A DNA stretch of 22,390 bases from JARLFX01 sp036404255 (GCA_036404255.1 DASWOP010000120.1:1-22390); one strand, 5' to 3'; counted from the stretch's first letter, positions 7,494 to 14,487 are shown. A program made the numbers and translations. The notes: generated from the sequence alone by a model not told the origin.

Positions 7494-9445
7494 TTCGCGC
7501 TTCTCCCTTTTACCGGCGTCTGTGCCGGAACCTGCTCAATCAACCAGCGTGCCAGTTCCCTGGCCGCCGGATAATCTTCAAAATCCATCGGCAGCTTACG
7601 CCCGTCCGTGTACTCGTTGTAGAGCCACGGATCAACCACTGCATACACCGTCCCTTTGCCCACCTTGGCGACCGCCATCACGGTATTTCCCTGCCACTCC
7701 AGAATGCTGCGGGCCGGGGCCTTCGCCGTGATGCTGCAAATCTCCTTCATGTAGACCTTCTTTGGCGTGAAGATCGGATTCCCCGCTGGAATCAGGATCT
7801 TCCCTTGATCGAACTCCTGCCCCTGAACGGTATTGTTCAGCACCGGATTGAAGTGAATGCCAAAAGCATCAGACAACTGGTTGAAGTGTTCAAACTCCGT
7901 ATTGGTCTTGTCGTTTGACATCAGTACCAGCACGCCGCCCTGCTTCACCCACGCCAGCACCTCGCGCACATCCTCCGGCGCAACGTAGTGCGGATTCGGA
8001 TTCTTAACCGGGATATCCGGCGACACGATCATGTAGATCTGCGCCTTCTTCAGCGCAGCCAGCGTTGGAGCCTCCGGCAGCGTCTCCAGCTTTACGCCAT
8101 ACGAGCGGAATGCATGCCCCACAAGCGAGAAGCCGTTATTGGATGCATCCTGCCACTTGTAGTGGAAGCTCTCCGTCTGCCCCGCCGCATTCTTGCGCGT
8201 CTGCGAATTGAACCATGCGTCCATCACCACCGTGTCGCCGCGACCCACATGCGCCGTCTCCGCCATCTCCGCTTCGGTGGATGCCAGGATGAATGCGCCA
8301 ACGCCCTTTGCGTCGTCCGTCACCTGCGGCTCGCTCGCGTAGTACGCAAAACTGCCGTCGCGATACGGCGTTCCACCTAGCCCCGCACTGCGCACGATGC
8401 CTGAAAGATGCACCTTGCCGCTGTCGTCCGTCTGCACCGCATGCAGCAGCAATCCCTTGTAACCCTTCTGCGCCACCGCCTGGTAGCGTTCCGGCAGATA
8501 GCCCATGCGCACGCCCTTATCCAGCGCGTACACAAACATCGCAGAGGCCGAACTCTCCAGGTAATTTCCCTTCTCCGCAGGCTTATTCACCACGTTGTAC
8601 CAGAGGCCGCTCTTCGCATCCTGCTGCTTCGTCACCGCTTCAGCCAGCCGGTTCAGAATGCTGATCAGTTCCGCGCGCTGCGGATGGCCCTCCGGAAAGT
8701 ATCCCAGCGTATCCACCAGCGCCATGGCATACCAGCCCATGCCGCGCCCCCAGAACTCCTTTGACAATCCCGTCTGCGGATCGGCCCAGCGCTCTTTCTT
8801 TGACTCGTCCCACCCGTGGTAAAGCAGCCCCGTCTTCGCATCGCGCAGATGCTTTTCAGACAGGATGAACTGCTGTGCAATGTCGTCGAAATCCTTCGGC
8901 TGCTGGAACTCACGCGCATATTCGGCATAGAACGGCTCCGCCATGTAGAGCCCATCCAGCCACATCTGGTCTGGATAGCGCTGCTTGTGCCAGAATCCAC
9001 CCGATGCCGTCCTCGGCTGCTTATCCAACTGCTCACGCACGGTCTTCGCTGCAAGGTAGTAGCGCTTGTCCAGCGTCACGCCATACAGCATCAGCGCCTG
9101 CCGCCCCATCAGCACATCGTCCAGTGAATTGCCGCTGGCGTTGTAAGTGGCAATGCTGCCATCCTTGGCCACCAGAGCATCCACAGACTTCTTCACATAG
9201 TTGTAGTACTTCGGATTAGCCGTCGCATACCAGACGTTCGTAACGCCCTGCAGCAGCGTGCCCTCTTCGTAGATCCACCGCGGCGCGCCCTTGCCGCTCA
9301 CATCACCCGTCGGCCAGCGGTCGATCGCGGCGTCTGCCGTGCGTACCGACCACGGAGCATCCGTTGCCGTAACCTGCGCGCCTGCAAACCCGCAACTCAG
9401 AAGGACTGCTACTACAACCGGAATCGCACTCATCGTCTTCTTCAT
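7490..9445 (-). CDS. Exported GH105 unsaturated rhamnogalacturonyl/uronyl hydrolase with an extra C-terminal domain
   Basis: This 651-residue protein starts with a signal peptide (AIPVVVAVLLSCGFAGAQ, cleavage near residue 23), so the enzyme probably works in the periplasm or outside. Residues about 40-395 form the GH105 (YteR/RhiN-like) alpha/alpha barrel. Characteristic segments are WIYEEGTLLQGV, NSLDDVLMGRQALMLYG (D109/D110), YPDQMWLDGLYMAEPF (D164, the likely catalytic acid by comparison with YteR) and EFWGRGMGWYAMALVD. The family removes the unsaturated 4,5-uronic acid left by pectin or rhamnogalacturonan lyases, producing the substrate of KduI. Residues about 400-640 form a second alpha/beta domain (AQIYMIVSPDIPV, VREVLAWVKQGGVLVLMSND, GKGTVYAVVDPWLYNEY) that resembles class I amidotransferase-like or DUF4350-type folds. 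Most GH105 proteins I know are about 370 residues, so this is a fusion. The start has GAGG 4 nt upstream. The linkage specificity is not readable from the sequence. Confidence 0.9.
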   Translation of the reverse strand: MKKTMSAIPVVVAVLLSCGFAGAQVTATDAPWSVRTADAAIDRWPTGDVSGKGAPRWIYEEGTLLQGVTNVWYATANPKYYNYVKKSVDALVAKDGSIATYNASGNSLDDVLMGRQALMLYGVTLDKRYYLAAKTVREQLDKQPRTASGGFWHKQRYPDQMWLDGLYMAEPFYAEYAREFQQPKDFDDIAQQFILSEKHLRDAKTGLLYHGWDESKKERWADPQTGLSKEFWGRGMGWYAMALVDTLGYFPEGHPQRAELISILNRLAEAVTKQQDAKSGLWYNVVNKPAEKGNYLESSASAMFVYALDKGVRMGYLPERYQAVAQKGYKGLLLHAVQTDDSGKVHLSGIVRSAGLGGTPYRDGSFAYYASEPQVTDDAKGVGAFILASTEAEMAETAHVGRGDTVVMDAWFNSQTRKNAAGQTESFHYKWQDASNNGFSLVGHAFRSYGVKLETLPEAPTLAALKKAQIYMIVSPDIPVKNPNPHYVAPEDVREVLAWVKQGGVLVLMSNDKTNTEFEHFNQLSDAFGIHFNPVLNNTVQGQEFDQGKILIPAGNPIFTPKKVYMKEICSITAKAPARSILEWQGNTVMAVAKVGKGTVYAVVDPWLYNEYTDGRKLPMDFEDYPAARELARWLIEQVPAQTPVKGRSAK

Positions 9446-9501
9446 CCGACCTCACCCGCGTATATTCAGGCCCAGCTCCGCCGAACTCATTTATACAGCG
9501 A

Positions 9502-9547
9502 ATGTCCCATCTTTGCTGTGACCATGGTCGCGGCAAAGATGGGACAT
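9502..9547. repeat. 46-nt near-perfect palindrome between eda and GH105
   Basis: The outer arms ATGTCCCATCTTTGC (9502-9516) and GCAAAGATGGGACAT (9533-9547) are exact reverse complements. The interior continues pairing around CCATGG, with two G-T positions, giving a 22-bp stem with a 2-nt loop. No T-run follows on the minus strand. It lies 56 nt upstream of the GH105 ATG and 28 nt behind eda. It could be a processing or stabilising intercistronic hairpin, a regulator-binding palindrome or a REP-like element. Confidence 0.85.
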
Positions 9548-9575
9548 ATCGTGCAATTGCTTGTCATATCTGCAA

Positions 9576-10229
9576 CTACGCTACCGCGCGCGCCTTCTTG
9601 ATCGCTTCTAGGTAGGCCTTGGCCGCTGCTGTGACCAGCTCCGGCTTGCCCTCCTTGATCGCCTTCACGCTCACCAGGTCCGAACCCACGCCCAGTGCCT
9701 CAGCACCGGCCTTCAGGAAATCAGCCGTCGTAGCCAGTGTCACGCCGCCCGTCGGGATCAGCTTCAGGAACGGGAACGGTGCCTTCAGCGCCTTCAGGTA
9801 GCTTGCTCCGCCCACTGCTGAGCAGGGGAACACCTTCACGATGTCCGCGCCGGCATTCCATGCAGTAATCACTTCCGTCGGAGTCAGCGCGCCCGGCATT
9901 GAAACCTTACCCATCTTCTTGGTGGTCTCAATCACTTCCAGGTGCGTGCTCGGGCTCACTACAAACTCAGCACCGGCATCGATCGAAGCCTTGCACTGGT
10001 CTGCCGTCGTAATGGTGCCGGAGCCCAGCAGAATCGTATCGCCGTACTCCTTCTTCAGATCGCTGATCAGCTCCATCGCGCCCGGAACTGTCGTCGTGAC
10101 TTCCATTACCGTCACGCCGCCGGCCACCATGGCCGCAACCAACTGCTTTGCTTCCTTCGGTGAAGGTGCACGCAGTACGGGAACCAATCCTAGATCAAAT
10201 ACCCACTTCATTACTTCTTGCTTCGTCAT
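9576..10229 (-). CDS. eda: 2-dehydro-3-deoxy-phosphogluconate (KDPG) aldolase
   Basis: This enzyme splits KDPG into pyruvate and glyceraldehyde-3-phosphate, the last step of the uronate route. It is 217 residues (E. coli Eda is 213) and a class I aldolase. The Schiff-base lysine K132 is in ADIVKVFPCSAVGG, the catalytic glutamate E43 in TVMEVTTTVPG, GSGTITTADQ lines the pocket, and IPTGGVTLATTADF is the phosphate-binding segment. One position differs from E. coli: the arginine that follows the catalytic glutamate by four residues (R49 in E. coli) is a threonine here (T47), while an arginine appears at R20. This may mark a subfamily with altered substrate contacts, so the stereochemical preference (KDPG or KDPGal) is less certain than the fold. 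AGGAGA lies 6 nt upstream of the ATG. It sits behind kdgK1, whose product it would consume. Confidence 0.93.
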   Translation of the reverse strand: MTKQEVMKWVFDLGLVPVLRAPSPKEAKQLVAAMVAGGVTVMEVTTTVPGAMELISDLKKEYGDTILLGSGTITTADQCKASIDAGAEFVVSPSTHLEVIETTKKMGKVSMPGALTPTEVITAWNAGADIVKVFPCSAVGGASYLKALKAPFPFLKLIPTGGVTLATTADFLKAGAEALGVGSDLVSVKAIKEGKPELVTAAAKAYLEAIKKARAVA

Positions 10230-10265
10230 TTCTTTCTCCTGTGTTCCTTGTCCTGGCTAATCCCT

Positions 10266-10375
10266 TTTATTTGTCATTCCGAAGCGCAGCTTTTTATTTG
10301 TCATTCCGAAGCGCAGCGCGCGGAATCTGCTTTTTTTAAATGGCGCCACAATTCCATCCATAGTGAAAATGCCCT
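10266..10375. repeat. Intergenic repeat, family 1 (truncated copy followed by full copy), behind kdgK1
   Basis: TTTATTTGTCATTCCGAAGC occurs at 10266-10285 and again at 10293-10312. The first copy stops after GCGCAGC; the second continues through GCGCGGAATCTGC into an unpaired tail ending near 10375. ATTCCG and CGGAAT within the full copy can form a hairpin. The same truncated-then-full layout occurs at 11507-11609 with recognisable similarity in the tail, and a single copy lies at 13363-13400. Confidence 0.9.
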
Positions 10376-10392
10376 ATTCCCTAATCCCTGTC

Positions 10393-11490
10393 TTACCGTG
10401 CAATACGCGCCGAACCGCCGCCCATCACGCGAACAACTTCAGACTTGCTCGCCGTACTGGTATCTCCGGGAGTCGTCATCGCCAGCGCGCCATGAGCCAC
10501 GCCCGCCTTCAACGCCCACTCCGGCGACTCGCCGCTCAGGAAGCCATACACCAGGCCGGAAGCGAATGAATCGCCGCCGCCAACGCGGTCCATGATCTCG
10601 ATGTCCTTCTGCGGAACGTGATAGATCTCATCCTTGTAAAGCATGATCGCGCCCCACGCATTCTGCGTCGCAGTGTGTGCCGTGCGCAGCGTAGTCGCAA
10701 TGATCTTCAGGTTCGGATACGCCTTGGCCACGTCGCGCAGCATCTGCGCATACGCTTCCACCGGCAGCTCGCCGAAGTCCTCGCTCACGCCCTGCATCTC
10801 AATGCCCAGCGTCGCGGAGAAATCCTCTTCGTTGCCAAACAGCACATCGATCTGCGAGACCAGCGCGCGGTTTACTTCCTGCGCCTTCGCCTTGCCGCCA
10901 ATTGCCTTCCACAACGACTCACGATAGTTCAGGTCATACGACACGATGACGCCATGCTTCTTCGCCTTCGCCACCGCATCAGCCACAACACCCGGCGTCG
11001 ACTCAGAAAGCGCCGCAAAGATGCCGCCCGTGTGCAGCCAGCGCGTGCCGTACTCGCCAAAAATAAGATCGAAATCGAAGTCACCAACCTTAGTGTGTCC
11101 AATCGCCGTGTTACCACGGTCCGAGCAGCCAACCGCCGCGCGTACGCCAAAACCGCGCTCCGTAAAGTTCAGGCCGTTGCGTACCGTACGCCCAATGCCG
11201 TCATACTTCAGCCACTTGATCTGCGAAGTATCCACGCCGCCCTGCAGAATGAAGTCCTCCACCAGCCGGCCGATCGGGTTGTCCGCAAGCGCCGTCAGAA
11301 TTGCCGTACGCAGCCCGAAAGCACGCCGCAGTCCACGCGACACGTTGTACTCCCCGCCGCCTTCCCAGGCCTGAAACGTCCGCGACGTATGGATACGTCC
11401 CTCGCCCGGATCCAGCCGCAACATCACTTCGCCCAGGCTCACACAATCCCAGCGGCAAGCCTCTGGCAACTTCAATTTAATCGCTTCCAT
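10393..11490 (-). CDS. kdgK: 2-keto-3-deoxygluconate kinase, PfkB family (copy 1)
   Basis: This 365-residue cytoplasmic sugar kinase phosphorylates KDG to KDPG, feeding the adjacent eda gene. It has the PfkB layout: an N-terminal substrate region (SLGEVMLRLDPGEG, EGGGEYNVSRGL), the central VSYDLNYRESLWK and FGNEEDF motifs typical of KDG kinases, and the C-terminal signature DRVGGGDSFASG with catalytic base D307. GGGAG lies 5 nt upstream of the ATG. It is about 365 residues, longer than the E. coli enzyme (about 309), as is its paralogue at 19602-20696, with which it shares the ending GGSARI-R. It sits between the IclR regulator and eda with intergenic repeat elements on both sides, so it is probably in one transcription unit but with long intercistronic spacers. 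Confidence 0.9.
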   Translation of the reverse strand: MEAIKLKLPEACRWDCVSLGEVMLRLDPGEGRIHTSRTFQAWEGGGEYNVSRGLRRAFGLRTAILTALADNPIGRLVEDFILQGGVDTSQIKWLKYDGIGRTVRNGLNFTERGFGVRAAVGCSDRGNTAIGHTKVGDFDFDLIFGEYGTRWLHTGGIFAALSESTPGVVADAVAKAKKHGVIVSYDLNYRESLWKAIGGKAKAQEVNRALVSQIDVLFGNEEDFSATLGIEMQGVSEDFGELPVEAYAQMLRDVAKAYPNLKIIATTLRTAHTATQNAWGAIMLYKDEIYHVPQKDIEIMDRVGGGDSFASGLVYGFLSGESPEWALKAGVAHGALAMTTPGDTSTASKSEVVRVMGGGSARIAR

Positions 11491-11506
11491 TTCATCTCCC
11501 GTTCGT

Positions 11507-11609
11507 TTTATTTGTCATTCCGAAACGTATTATTTGTCATTCCGAAGCATAGCGCGCGGAATCTGCTTCTTAAGTGCCGCCACAAATCCTTCCATCAACA
11601 GCAAAAATC
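11507..11609. repeat. Intergenic repeat, family 1 (truncated copy followed by full copy), behind iclR
   Basis: TTTATTTGTCATTCCGAA at 11507 ends in a truncated copy, and a full copy starts at 11530 (TTATTTGTCATTCCGAAGC, then GCGCGGAATCTGCTTCTTAA). The tail (GCCGCCACAAATCCTTCCAT, then AAAATCC) parallels the tail behind kdgK1 (GCGCCACAATTCCATCCAT, then AAAATGCC) and runs to the iclR stop codon. Its other end lies only 16 nt upstream of the kdgK1 start. Confidence 0.9.
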
Positions 11610-12434
11610 CTAGCTTGCAATCCTTCGATAGCCCAGGTCGGCCGATATGGCCTGTGCGCACTCCACCAGCAGCCCGGCAATGTGCCGCACATTCGGTACA
11701 GTCATTCGAAACGATGGCCCCGAGATGCTGATTGCCGCAACCGGATGCCCCGTGTTGTCAAAGATCGGAGTACCAATGCAGCGCACGCCTTCCTCTGCCT
11801 CTTCGTCATCTACCGCATAACCGCGCCGCCGCGTCTTCTCCAGATCGCGTCGTAGATCTTCTTCGTTCATGATCGTCTTGCGTGTCATGCGCACGTAGCG
11901 AATGCGTGTCAGAATGTCCTGCGCCTCGTCTTCCGGAAGCACCGCCAGCATCGCCCGGCCCACCGCCGTGCAGAACACCGGATTGCTTGTGCCAATGCGC
12001 GATGTCATGCGCACGCTGCGGCTCGGCTCAATCTTGTCCAGGTAAACGATCAGCGCTTTTTCCATGATGCAGAGATGCGCCGTCTCGCCCACCTCATTCA
12101 CCAGCCGCCGCAGATACGGCTGCACGCGGTCACGCAGGTCAAACTGCCCCACCGCGCGATTGCCCAGGTCATAGAGTTTCAGCCCCAGCCGGTAACTTCC
12201 CTCCGGCGTGCGCTCCACCATGCGGTGGCGCTCCAGCACCATCAGAAAGCGGTGAACGGTGCTCTTGTGCAGATGCAGCGCATCCGTAATCTGCGCCAGC
12301 CCCATCGGCTTATTGCTCTCGCCCAGCAGGTTCAGCACAGAGAACGCGCGGTCAATAGCCTGCAGCTTGTACGGTCCAGACTTCAACGCAGGTTTTACAA
12401 CCGGTTTCGTCTTGCTCACAATCTTCATCGTCAT
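11610..12434 (-). CDS. IclR-family transcriptional regulator, KdgR-like
   Basis: The protein (274 residues from the chosen start) has an N-terminal IclR winged helix-turn-helix (about residues 22-85; YKLQAIDRAFSVLNLL, with recognition helix HKSTVHRFLMVLERH) and a C-terminal effector domain (about 90-270; CTAVGRAMLAVLPEDEA, GYAVDDEEAEEGVRCIGTPI, AAISISGPSFR). KdgR proteins of this family repress pectin and KDG catabolism and respond to KDG-type intermediates. The location between kduD1 and kdgK1 supports that role here, though the effector is inferred. A longer frame is open upstream but lies antisense-free within kduD1 in another frame. I chose the ATG at 12434 because it overlaps the kduD1 stop as ATGA; ATGs at 12446 and 12428 are alternatives. 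It is probably autoregulated through the kduD1 promoter. Confidence 0.9.
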   Translation of the reverse strand: MTMKIVSKTKPVVKPALKSGPYKLQAIDRAFSVLNLLGESNKPMGLAQITDALHLHKSTVHRFLMVLERHRMVERTPEGSYRLGLKLYDLGNRAVGQFDLRDRVQPYLRRLVNEVGETAHLCIMEKALIVYLDKIEPSRSVRMTSRIGTSNPVFCTAVGRAMLAVLPEDEAQDILTRIRYVRMTRKTIMNEEDLRRDLEKTRRRGYAVDDEEAEEGVRCIGTPIFDNTGHPVAAISISGPSFRMTVPNVRHIAGLLVECAQAISADLGYRRIAS

Positions 12435-13195
12435 CGTCCCATCCATCCACCGTCGACGGTTAACACTTCGCCGGTCACGTAATCGCTGGCCTTCGATGCC
12501 AGATAAATAGCTGCGCCCGCCAGATCTTCCGGCTCGCCCCAGCGCTTCGCCGGAATGCGTTCCAGTATCTGCCGGCTGCGCTCCTCGTCCGCCTGCAGTG
12601 CGCTTGTGTTGTCCGTGCGGAAATACCCCGGCGCAATCGCGTTCACCTGCACGTTCTTCGAAGCCCACTCATTCGAGAGCGCCTTGGTCAACTGCGTCAG
12701 CCCGCCCTTGGAAGCAGCGTACGCAGGAACCCGCAGGCCGCCCTGGAACGACAGCAGCGAAGCAATGTTGATGATCTTGCCGCCGCCCCGTTCGATCATG
12801 CCGACGCCCGCCAGCTGGCTCAGCCGGAACACGCTCGTCAGGTTCACCTGCAACACCCTCTCCCACTCGTCCATCGGAAACTCGTCCGAATCCGCACGGA
12901 AGATAATGCCTGCGTTATTGAATAGAATGTCGATCGGTGCCAGCCCCTCGGTCACTGCGTCGAAGAGCTCCTTCGCCCCCGTCTCGCTGCTCAGGTCCGC
13001 GGAGAATGCCTTCGCCTTCCCACCCGCGTTCACAATCAGCGCCGCTGTGTCCTCTGCCGGTCGGCTATTGCCATGGCACGCCACCTGCGCGCCCGCCTCT
13101 GCCAGCGCCGTCGCAATCGCCGCGCCCAGCCCACCCGTCGCGCCCGTCACCAGCGCGGTCTTACCATCAAGTCGAAACCTGTCCATTATGCCCAT
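12431..13195 (-). CDS. kduD: KduD-like 2-dehydro-3-deoxy-D-gluconate 5-dehydrogenase, SDR family (copy 1)
   Basis: KduD reduces 2,5-diketo-3-deoxygluconate, the KduI product, to KDG with NAD(P)H. This 254-residue protein has the classical SDR features: TGATGGLG cofactor loop (17-24), NNAG (93-96), N118, catalytic S146, Y159 and K163 in VPAYAASKGG, and the family ending VDGGWMGR. The segments IINIASLLSFQGGLRVP, NAIAPGYFRTDNT and ILERIPAKRWGEPEDL closely follow E. coli KduD (253 residues). The start has GGGAG 5 nt upstream. It is the first gene of module A and its stop overlaps the start of the IclR regulator. It shares these motifs with copy 2 at 17649-18413, but that copy keeps more of the E. 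coli KduD wording (NNAGIIRR, ASDYVNGH). Confidence 0.9.
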   Translation of the reverse strand: MGIMDRFRLDGKTALVTGATGGLGAAIATALAEAGAQVACHGNSRPAEDTAALIVNAGGKAKAFSADLSSETGAKELFDAVTEGLAPIDILFNNAGIIFRADSDEFPMDEWERVLQVNLTSVFRLSQLAGVGMIERGGGKIINIASLLSFQGGLRVPAYAASKGGLTQLTKALSNEWASKNVQVNAIAPGYFRTDNTSALQADEERSRQILERIPAKRWGEPEDLAGAAIYLASKASDYVTGEVLTVDGGWMGR

Positions 13196-13257
13196 GCTGT
13201 CTCCCTGTCATTTCGCACTGCGGAATGCCGTCTCAGACAGCTCTTACACCGTAGTAA

Positions 13258-13287
13258 ATTCTGCGCTTGCGGTCATACGATGGTCAA
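13258..13287 (-). promoter_or_regulatory. Candidate promoter of the kduD1 operon
   Basis: On the minus strand TTGACC (13287-13282, 5 of 6 to the -35 consensus) is followed after 18 nt by CAGAAT (13263-13258, 4 of 6 to the -10). It lies about 65 nt upstream of the kduD1 ATG with no gene between. The spacer is slightly long, and the assignment is by consensus only. Confidence 0.4.
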
Positions 13288-13304
13288 GAAATCGATTCCA
13301 TAAT

Positions 13305-13320
13305 GCGGTACGATACCCGC
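13305..13320. promoter_or_regulatory. Candidate operator upstream of the kduD1 promoter
   Basis: GCGGTA (13305-13310), a CGA spacer and TACCCGC (13314-13320) form an inverted repeat with one extra base in the right arm. It ends 17 nt ahead of the -35 candidate, where an activator or upstream repressor site would lie. IclR-type regulators bind such short palindromes, and the operon encodes one, but binding is inferred only. Confidence 0.3.
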
Positions 13321-13362
13321 AAAATATGGGATTTCCGCTTCTCACCTTTGCTCTTGTCTTTG

Positions 13363-13400
13363 TTTGTCATTCCGAAGCGGAGCGCGCGGAATCTGCTTCT
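13363..13400. repeat. Intergenic repeat, family 1, single copy
   Basis: TTTGTCATTCCGAAGCGGAG followed by CGCGCGGAATCTGCTTCT matches the full copies at 10293 and 11530 almost base for base. Weak similarity (GGCCACAATC) continues to about 13420. There is no truncated partner copy here. Confidence 0.85.
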
Positions 13401-13447
13401 CGTCCATACCGGCCACAATCTCGACTCCTCACCACAAAGTTCAGAAG

Positions 13448-13520
13448 TGTCATTCTGAGCGAAGCCGAAGAATCCAGAAGGTCTCCGCGCCACCCACACA
13501 GCCAAAGAGCTTCCGCTGCG
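13448..13520. repeat. Intergenic repeat, family 2 (copy a)
   Basis: The core GTCATTCTGAGCGAAGC is followed by CGAAGAATCCAGAAGGTCT and a tail containing CAGCCAAAGAGCTTCCGC. The copy at 15364-15450 matches across the whole length. ATTCT and AGAAT can pair into a small hairpin. Such GTCATTCTGAGCGAAGC elements are common between genes in Acidobacteriota. Confidence 0.85.
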
Positions 13521-13675
13521 TCGACCGCCGTCGGCAAATCTTCCATGGACGTATCAGGTTGAGCAGACCCAACAAAATCCCCGCCCTTGTCCTTAAATCC
13601 ACTTTGTTTTTCAAATCCCAGCAATCATAAAATCACCGTCATCACCGTGAAGTCTCACCCCGAAGCTCTCACGGC

Positions 13676-14275
13676 TCAGATCCACTGCTCTTTCGCCGTG
13701 CGCAGAGACAAGTTAGGGATTGCCCAGATAAAAGTCAGAATGGCAATCGACCACAACACGCTCCTCGGGAAGAACAGACCCGCCACCACACCCGCCGCAT
13801 ACAGCACAATGCTGGCCATGTGATTGCGAAACCCCTCCTGGTCTGCCGTAGAGAAGGCGTTGCGATGCCGAAGGTGGCGATGGATGGTGAGCCGCAGCAG
13901 CATGAATGCAACAGCCACGATGAACAGCGTGAACGCGTAGAAAGAGACCGCCGAACCGGACATCTTTTTATCCACCACGTAAGCCGTGCTGAACGGCAGC
14001 AGCGAGAGGCAGAAGAGGAACCCGAGATTGGCGTACTGCATCGTATGTCCGGCTCGCTCTGCCCGGCGTACAAGATGCTGGTGATTGAGCCAGTAGACGC
14101 CGCAGAAAGCAAACGACAGCAGGTAGATCGCCAACCCCGGAGCCAGTTCCCGCAACGCCGCCAGTCCATCCGCATGCGGCACCTTGAGCTCCAGAACCAT
14201 CACGGTAATAATGACGGCAATCACGCCGTCAGAAAACGCCTCCAGCCGCGCCGTTGTCGGTGCCTCTTCAGCCAT
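13676..14275 (-). CDS. TMEM175-family (DUF1211) integral membrane protein, putative potassium channel
   Basis: Starting at the ATG at 14275 (AGAGG about 5 nt upstream), the protein has 199 residues and several hydrophobic helices. The family hallmark is at the N-terminus: RLEAFSDGVIAVIITVMVLE (residues 10-29), containing the RxxxFSDG motif that lines the pore in TMEM175 channels. The rest (LAIYLLSFAFCGVYWLNHQH, then FLFCLSLLPFSTAYV and two later helices) fits the six-helix bacterial form. Bacterial members assemble as tetramers and conduct potassium. A frame extends 36 residues upstream but lacks a comparable ribosome site and adds non-family sequence. It is divergent from larE and has no visible link to uronate metabolism. 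Confidence 0.88.
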   Translation of the reverse strand: MAEEAPTTARLEAFSDGVIAVIITVMVLELKVPHADGLAALRELAPGLAIYLLSFAFCGVYWLNHQHLVRRAERAGHTMQYANLGFLFCLSLLPFSTAYVVDKKMSGSAVSFYAFTLFIVAVAFMLLRLTIHRHLRHRNAFSTADQEGFRNHMASIVLYAAGVVAGLFFPRSVLWSIAILTFIWAIPNLSLRTAKEQWI

Positions 14276-14380
14276 GTTGCCTCTCAAAAGAGAATGAATG
14301 CGGTGATTCTCAACCGCGAACACCTGTAGTCTATCGCGTGGCATATCGAATACCACGAAGACGTGAATCCATCCCTCGGG

Positions 14381-14449
14381 CAAACACAGCCGGGTGCCCC
14401 ATTCATCGCGTTCTTTGCGATGAATGGGATATCGTCGCAGTGCGGCGAC
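14381..14449. repeat. Inverted-repeat cluster between the TMEM175-type gene and larE
   Basis: CCCATTCATCGC (14398-14409) and GCGATGAATGGG (14417-14428) are exact reverse complements around a 7-nt loop. Directly after, GTCGC/GCGAC (14434-14449) and the overlapping AGTGCGG/CCGCACT (14439-14455) form alternative small hairpins. The preceding GGGTGCCCC context resembles repeats I associate with Acidobacteriota intergenic DNA, but I cannot confirm this here. It lies in a divergent promoter region. Confidence 0.7.
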
Positions 14450-14487
14450 CGCACTCCCATCCCTTGCCCGGCATCCCCCCGCCAGCG

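Larger units (their letters stand above)
13196..13675. other. 480-nt intergenic region upstream of kduD1 and downstream of the TMEM175-type gene
   Basis: It contains the presumed module A promoter region (13258-13320), one family 1 repeat (13363-13400) and one family 2 repeat (13448-13520). Between 13521 and 13675 I see only a short direct repetition of ATCACCGT near 13632-13648 and no convincing terminator. Open frames crossing this region encode peptides derived from the repeats and are not credible genes. Confidence 0.6.

Noticed and set aside
10266..11609. Repeats as insertion-sequence ends
   Set aside because: No transposase gene or remnant lies between them; the intervening sequence is an intact kdgK gene, and the copies are direct, not inverted.
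10618..11613. A 331-codon plus-strand frame opposite kdgK1
   Set aside because: It is antisense to a kinase with intact motifs and is compositionally biased; it ends inside the intergenic repeat.
13367..13624. Small minus-strand frame encoding a peptide with DSSASLRMT
   Set aside because: It is translated from the family 1 and 2 intergenic repeats. Peptides such as FGFAQND and SSASLRMT are familiar artefacts of these repeats.
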